DNA from: Cordia subcordata
Lineage: Eukaryota > Streptophyta > Magnoliopsida > Boraginales > Cordiaceae
Assembly (NCBI GenBank): GCA_028554755.1
Contig: JAPTOF010000015.1
Coordinates: 1,674,001-1,738,000, forward strand
Direction of reading: 5' to 3'
DNA: 64,000 bases
Part shown: piece after piece, positions 59,524 through 64,000 of the stretch
How the letters are laid out: each line of letters begins with the position of its first letter
Position numbering within the stretch: the stretch's first letter is position 1
Notes under the pieces: generated by a model
The model's input: the letters and a program-made list of their open reading frames with translations, nothing else
The model's database searches: none
What the model was told of the DNA's origin: nothing
Translations under genes and position numbers: made by a program

Positions 59524-61285
59524 TGATATGTTGTGTTTTGTTATGTATTTTACTTGATATTCTTTCTTGATTTTAGAGGTGTTAAGTGCTTATAAAGATG
59601 TATTAATGTAGTACTTATGCTAAGAATAGGCTTAAGCATAGATAATTGTACATAGTTGAATGAAAGAGACAAATGCTACACTAATTGCTTGATTTCAATG
59701 ATTTAGGCGAACTGTGGGTTAAGATTGAGAATGGATGTTGATAGATGATGAAAATAGAAGATCTACGGGTAGAGGGGAAAAGATCGAAGGCTAAAAATAC
59801 AAAGAATGGAGGAAGAACAATCAACCAGATGACCTAGAAGAAAAGCCGGTCGACCGACTAGGTCGACCCGTCACTCCAGAAAGCAACCAAAAATTGCTGG
59901 TCGAGTTCCTTTTTCAAGCCGATTGACAGGTTAGGTCGACCAGCCACTCTAGATAGCTGCTAGAAAAAGCCGGTCGGCTACCCTTCCAAGGCCAGTCGAC
60001 CGGTAGTGCACTGAAATCTTTAAATAGGGCCCAACTTTACATAGAAGATGAGAGACTTTTAGACCCATCACACACACTTCACATCTACATCTCACACACT
60101 TAACCCTAATTCTTACCTATCTCACACACACTTTCTCACACATCTCTCACCCTGAATTAAGCTCAATTTAGGGGGTTTCAAACATTTAGATTAGAGTTTG
60201 CTCAAGGGATTTGTACAAGATTAGCTAGGATGAAAGGGAAGCTTTATAATCTCTCTTTCAAATGGTTATTTTCTCCTTCACACTTAAGTGTTTGATAAAA
60301 TGACTAAATAAGTAGCATGTGTATCAATTGAGGTCTATTTGTTACTAAACACATCTAATCCATATTGTAATCATGTCTATGTGTTTATATATGGATGCTA
60401 CGAAGTAAGTAATGCGTATATGCATGTCTATATGTATGTTTGCATGTCTAGTAATGAATAAGACTTCAATAACACATACATGTTGGCTCTTAATCGATTC
60501 TAATGGTGTAATCCAAGCATGATGATGTTTGGTAGCTAAATCGATCCCGTTATTCGTGAACACCCTGGCCTAGAACATGTATGAATGTGCTAGCAAGTCA
60601 AATTCTGTTGTAGTGCCTTTAGAATGATGACATGTAATTTAGGGCTAGCTTAGGTCAAGTCTTCTTTGGCTTTAAATCTAATCAATAGGTTTTCGGATAG
60701 GTTTAGTTGACCCTAGTGACACTAGGTCTTGGCTTTAAATCTATCCAATGGTTTAGGTACTAGGGTAGGTTTATTCTAAGTCACCTAGGGAGCTAATTAG
60801 TTACTCTTAAGGCCCTAGGTCATAAGGACCACGCAGCAGCTCTAAGAGGCGCCGCCTAGGGATGGATCCGCATTGAATCCTAAAGGGAAATTAGGACACT
60901 AATTAGTAACCTAGCCAGGAGCAATCACCATAGTAAGCCATCATCCTTTAATCCCATAGCATTTAAGTATAGAATCATCCATTCATAAGTCAAAGTCACC
61001 TTAACACCTTTGCATTTGTTAGTTCCCTCTATATTAGCTTATTTCCCCACTTTCTATTCTCATAGTGTAGTTTTATTTTCTTACTCTCAAGCTCTTATTG
61101 ATCCAAAATGCCAAAAAAATATGCTTAGTATAGGCTTTATTTTCTACACCTTTAGGACACATGAGCACAGAATCCAGTTTACCAACTAGTCTCCCTGTGG
61201 TTCAACACCCGTTTTTGTGCACACTCTGCTACACTGATCTGTGTATTTGCAGGTCTTTAGAGCTTGCACTCGAGAGACAACATCA
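59524..61285 (+). mobile_element. 5' LTR of Gypsy element A2 (1762 bp)
   Basis: TGATATGTTGTGTTTTG to GAGACAACATCA, followed by a primer site. It matches the solo LTR at 10033-11908 and, in reverse, the A1 LTRs. A TATA-like TTTAAATAG lies near 60018. A GGTCGACC module is at 59848, 59861 and 59934. The 5 bp before it are agtgg; the other end of the element is outside the window. Confidence 0.88.
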
Positions 61286-61560
61286 AGTTCTTGGCACCAT
61301 TACCAAGGAGGTACGGTGGTTTGCATTCTTTGTTTGTGTGTTTTGGTAGTTGATTTATTTGTTTTACTTGCTTTTTCTTTATAGTTTGTTTAGTTTTTGC
61401 TTATCTTGCTTCTTGTTTATATTATCTTGCTTTAGTTCTTGTTTATCTATTTCTGCTTTTGTTTTTATTTTTAGTAGACTTTCTATTATTGTGGTTTATT
61501 TGCTGTAATCTTAGGATCGTTGAAGTTTTCGGGGGTTAAAGTGGCCAGAGTTAGAATAGT
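61286..61560 (+). other. A2 primer binding site and leader
   Basis: The primer site TGGCACCATTACCAAGGA at 61292-61309 is a decayed TGGCGCCGTTGCC-type site. The leader is T-rich and non-coding. Confidence 0.78.
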
Positions 61561-62935
61561 TTGGGTATGCTTGATAGGAGATCCCTAAAAAATCCCCTAA
61601 TTCCTTTTAATCCTGAACCCGATTGGATTGCAAGGCATTTTAGAATGGCCAATCCTAATCATCCTCCTAATCCTCCCATTCCCCCAATGAATCCCATTGC
61701 ACCTCATGATCATCATGGGCATCAAGCCCAAGATCATTTTAGACAAAAGCCCCTTTGACCGGACCCAACCATAGATGAGGAATCCACTCTTAGGCAATTC
61801 TTCCTCCCCCAAGCTTTTGAGCCTAATTTGGCGATTCAAATTCCAAGTTTGTGGGAGACGAACTTCAAGACTAAGCCTAATATTTTGGCCATGCTTTCTT
61901 CCTTCTTCAGGAGAAGCAATGAGAGTTCTCTAGAGCATATTATTGATTTTGTTGAGATGAGCTCCACTCTCTATGTCCCCAATGTCCCTCAAGAGGTCAT
62001 ATATCTAAGATTGTTTCCTTTCTCTCTTAAGGATAAGGCTAGGGCTTGGTTGCATTCTTTACTTAATGGTTGCATTACTACATGGGCTGAGCTTCAATCT
62101 AAGTTCTTTCAAAAATTTTATCCTATGGCCAAGACGGCCGACCTTAGGACCATTAGTATGACTTTCTCCCAACATGACTTAGAATCCTTTCATGAGGCTT
62201 GGGAGAGATTCAATTAACTTCTTAGACAATGTCCACATCACGGGTACGGTAACCATGACCTCTTGCAATACTTCTTTCTAAGTTTAAATGAACAAAATAA
62301 AATGATAGTCAGTGCCGTCTCCGGTAGTGGCTTTTATCTTTTAAGACTAACTGAGGCATGGGAGAAAATGAAGTTGATGGCCAAAAATTCTTTTCAAAAT
62401 TTTGCTATGGAAAGGTCTATTCAAGGAGGCAATCGAAAAAGTGTTACTGAGGTTGGAGTTTATTTAGATTTACCTGCCAAGGTAGAGGTTTTGACAAATA
62501 AGTTAGATCAATTCATTTCATTGTCTCTTTCATCTCATGGTCATAAGACTAGTTCCATTGGTTCTTCCTCTGCCCCTTTAGTTGTTACGATTTGTGCATT
62601 GTGTTCTGAATCGTCTCATGAGACCATAGCTTGCCCTTTAGTATTCTAGTTTCTCGAATTTATGAAGGAGCAAGTGTGCGCCACACAAGGTTATTCTCAT
62701 GAGTATAATCCATACTCGAACACATATAATCCGGGTTGAAGGGATAACCCAAAATTTTCTTAGAGACAAGGTTAGAACGAGTCTAGTTCACACGCCCAAG
62801 CTCTACCCGAGCACCAATCCCGTCCTCAATATCCCCCAAGTTTCTATCATCTTAATTAGCCCCGTCTCATTAGTGCTCCTCAACCTCAGGCTTTACTTTC
62901 TCCTTCAAGTAGCCAGTCTTTTAGCAATGATGTGA
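61561..62935 (+). pseudogene. A2 gag, inactivated
   Basis: The frame reads MLDRRSLKNPLIPF, then MANPNHPPNPPIPPMNPI, then a Gag core (FVEMSSTLYVP, RLFPFSLKDKARAWLHSL, TWAELQSKFFQKFYP, FHEAWERF). A second segment follows (LRLTEAWEKMKLMAKNSFQN, KLDQFISLSLSSHGH). The zinc knuckle CALCSESSHETIAC is an intact CX2CX4HX4C. Next comes GYSHEYNPYSNTYNPG, a segment common in Athila-type Gag. Single stops occur near 61757, 62216, 62648 and 62738. It is better preserved than the A1 gag. Confidence 0.88.
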
Positions 62936-64000
62936 TAAAGTTAATGCAATTTATTCAGAATCAGCTGCAAGCATTAGCTAGTCAGCAGCAGGAGTTAGCC
63001 GATAGTAGGCAAGAGATGGCTAACTATAGGCAGTAGATGGCTAGGTTTAAGACACAATTAGGGTAGATTGCCACGCAATTGAGCACTAAAGACCCCGAGA
63101 AATTGCCTTCTTAGCCGAAAGTAAACCCTAGAGTCAAGTCCTGTTCCTCCACCAAAAACAGTCATCGCCCTTCAGGCCCAGGCTAAGGCTATCACCACTT
63201 TTAGGAGCGGTAGAATAGCGGATAATAGGGCAAGAGTTGACTTTGCAGTGCCTGCACCTAGTGATCTATCTGAGTCTAAAGAGCCACATAGTAGCCCTAT
63301 TGAGATGGATTCTAGAAAGGGTCCTATTGAGAGAGTAGAGCCTATTAGATACCATGAAGAGAGTAGTACTTCTCGCCCCTATCGGGAGGGAAAGGAGCCT
63401 ATTGATGATTCCCATGTGTCTAGAAGTGTAGCACCTAGAGTTTTGTTCCCACCCGCTTTAGAGAGGCCTACACCTAGTGAGGATTCTAGGTTTTTCAAGA
63501 TTTTAGAGCATCTTAAGGACTTTAACGTCAATCTTCCTTTGTTAGATGTAATCCTTTCCATTCCTTCCTATTCTAAGTTCTTTAAGGATCTTTGTGCAAG
63601 GAAGCGTAGGTCATTGAACATTCCTAAGAAGGTGAGGCTTATAGAGAAGATGAGTAGTATTTGTACTTCAAGCCTCTCCGCCAAAATGAGTAACCCCAGA
63701 GCTTTCACCATTCCTTGTAAGATCCGTAAGACCCATATTGATCACACCTTGATAGATTTAGGATCCAGTGTGAATCTCATTCCCTACTTTGTCTATTAAC
63801 AGCTAGGCCTAGGTGAGTTGTCCCCTACGTATGTTACTCTTCAGCTAGCTGATAGGTCTGAGCATAGACTTAGGGGTGTGATAGAGGATGTTATGGTCTA
63901 GGTAGGTGAGTTCGTGTACCCTGTTGACTTCAAAGTGTTAGATATGAATTCAGGACATGACTCTAGACATTCTATACCCATTCTTCTAGGTCTCCCTTTC
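62936..64000 (+). pseudogene. A2 protease region, running off the window
   Basis: A Gln-rich linker (near 62945-63090) precedes a frame with FKILEHLKDFNVNLPLLDVI and the protease site HTLIDLGSSVNLIPYFVY (63740-63797), here with the intact DLGSS. After a stop it continues LQLADRSEHRLRGVIEDVMV, VYPVDFKVLDMN and IPILLGLPF. RT and later domains lie beyond the right end. Confidence 0.85.

Noticed and set aside
1..64000. CRISPR arrays, bacterial operons, rRNA or organelle insertions
   Set aside because: No regularly spaced short repeats, no Shine-Dalgarno-led gene clusters, and no recognisable rRNA or plastid/mitochondrial gene was seen.

Overview
The window is nuclear DNA of a flowering plant. 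It has spliced low-GC host genes, plant-type Ty1/Copia and Ty3/Gypsy LTR retrotransposons primed by plant tRNA sites, a palindromic MITE, and a class of secreted glycine-rich protein found in plants. I cannot name the species. Roughly 85-90% of the sequence is retrotransposon. The only well-supported host gene is a two-exon glycine-rich protein gene on the minus strand (24206-25233).

Left block (1-8995, all plus strand): the 3' end of a decayed Copia element (pol 1-800, truncated LTR 801-1965), a 5'-truncated Gypsy LTR (about 1966-2972) and a non-autonomous Athila-like element (5'-truncated LTR about 2973-4234, primer site 4240, body without pol, full LTR 7666-8995). Three LTR pieces are joined end to end by deletion junctions.

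Middle block (8996-27045): host DNA with three insertions. It holds a decayed host gene fragment (about 9100-9927), a solo Gypsy 'family A' LTR (10033-11908), an old Copia on the minus strand (12031-23079, TSD cttaa) whose right LTR contains an inverted solo LTR of the same family (19977-21837), the glycine-rich protein gene with TATA box, W-box cluster and poly(A) signal, and an orphan promoter at 26383-26534.

Right block (27046 to the end): one nest of elements. Target-site duplications give the order. A non-autonomous Gypsy ('family B', minus, from 27046) entered host DNA. Into it went a solo B-like LTR (31654-33277, TSD cctat), a coding Gypsy of family A (34182-54912, minus, TSD attaa) and, probably, a second B-like element, C (55045-59523). 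Into A1 went a young Copia (44844-54144, minus, TSD ctaac). Into C went a 258-bp MITE (56803-57060, TSD tagtg) and another family A element, A2 (plus, from 59524, running off the window).

How the parts relate: family A carries gag, protease, RT, RNase H and integrase and can be regarded as autonomous ancestry. B and C have no pol but keep matching LTR ends, primer site and polypurine-tract hairpins, plus one conserved open reading frame of unknown function (293 codons intact in B). This looks like an autonomous/non-autonomous partnership. Two covarying structural elements are the most unusual signals: a repeated hairpin inside the LTRs (stem TTGGCT/AGCCAA around an 8-nt TTAAATCC-type loop) and a duplicated hairpin beside the polypurine tract. 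All coordinates and identities are read by eye from the sequence; none was confirmed by database search.
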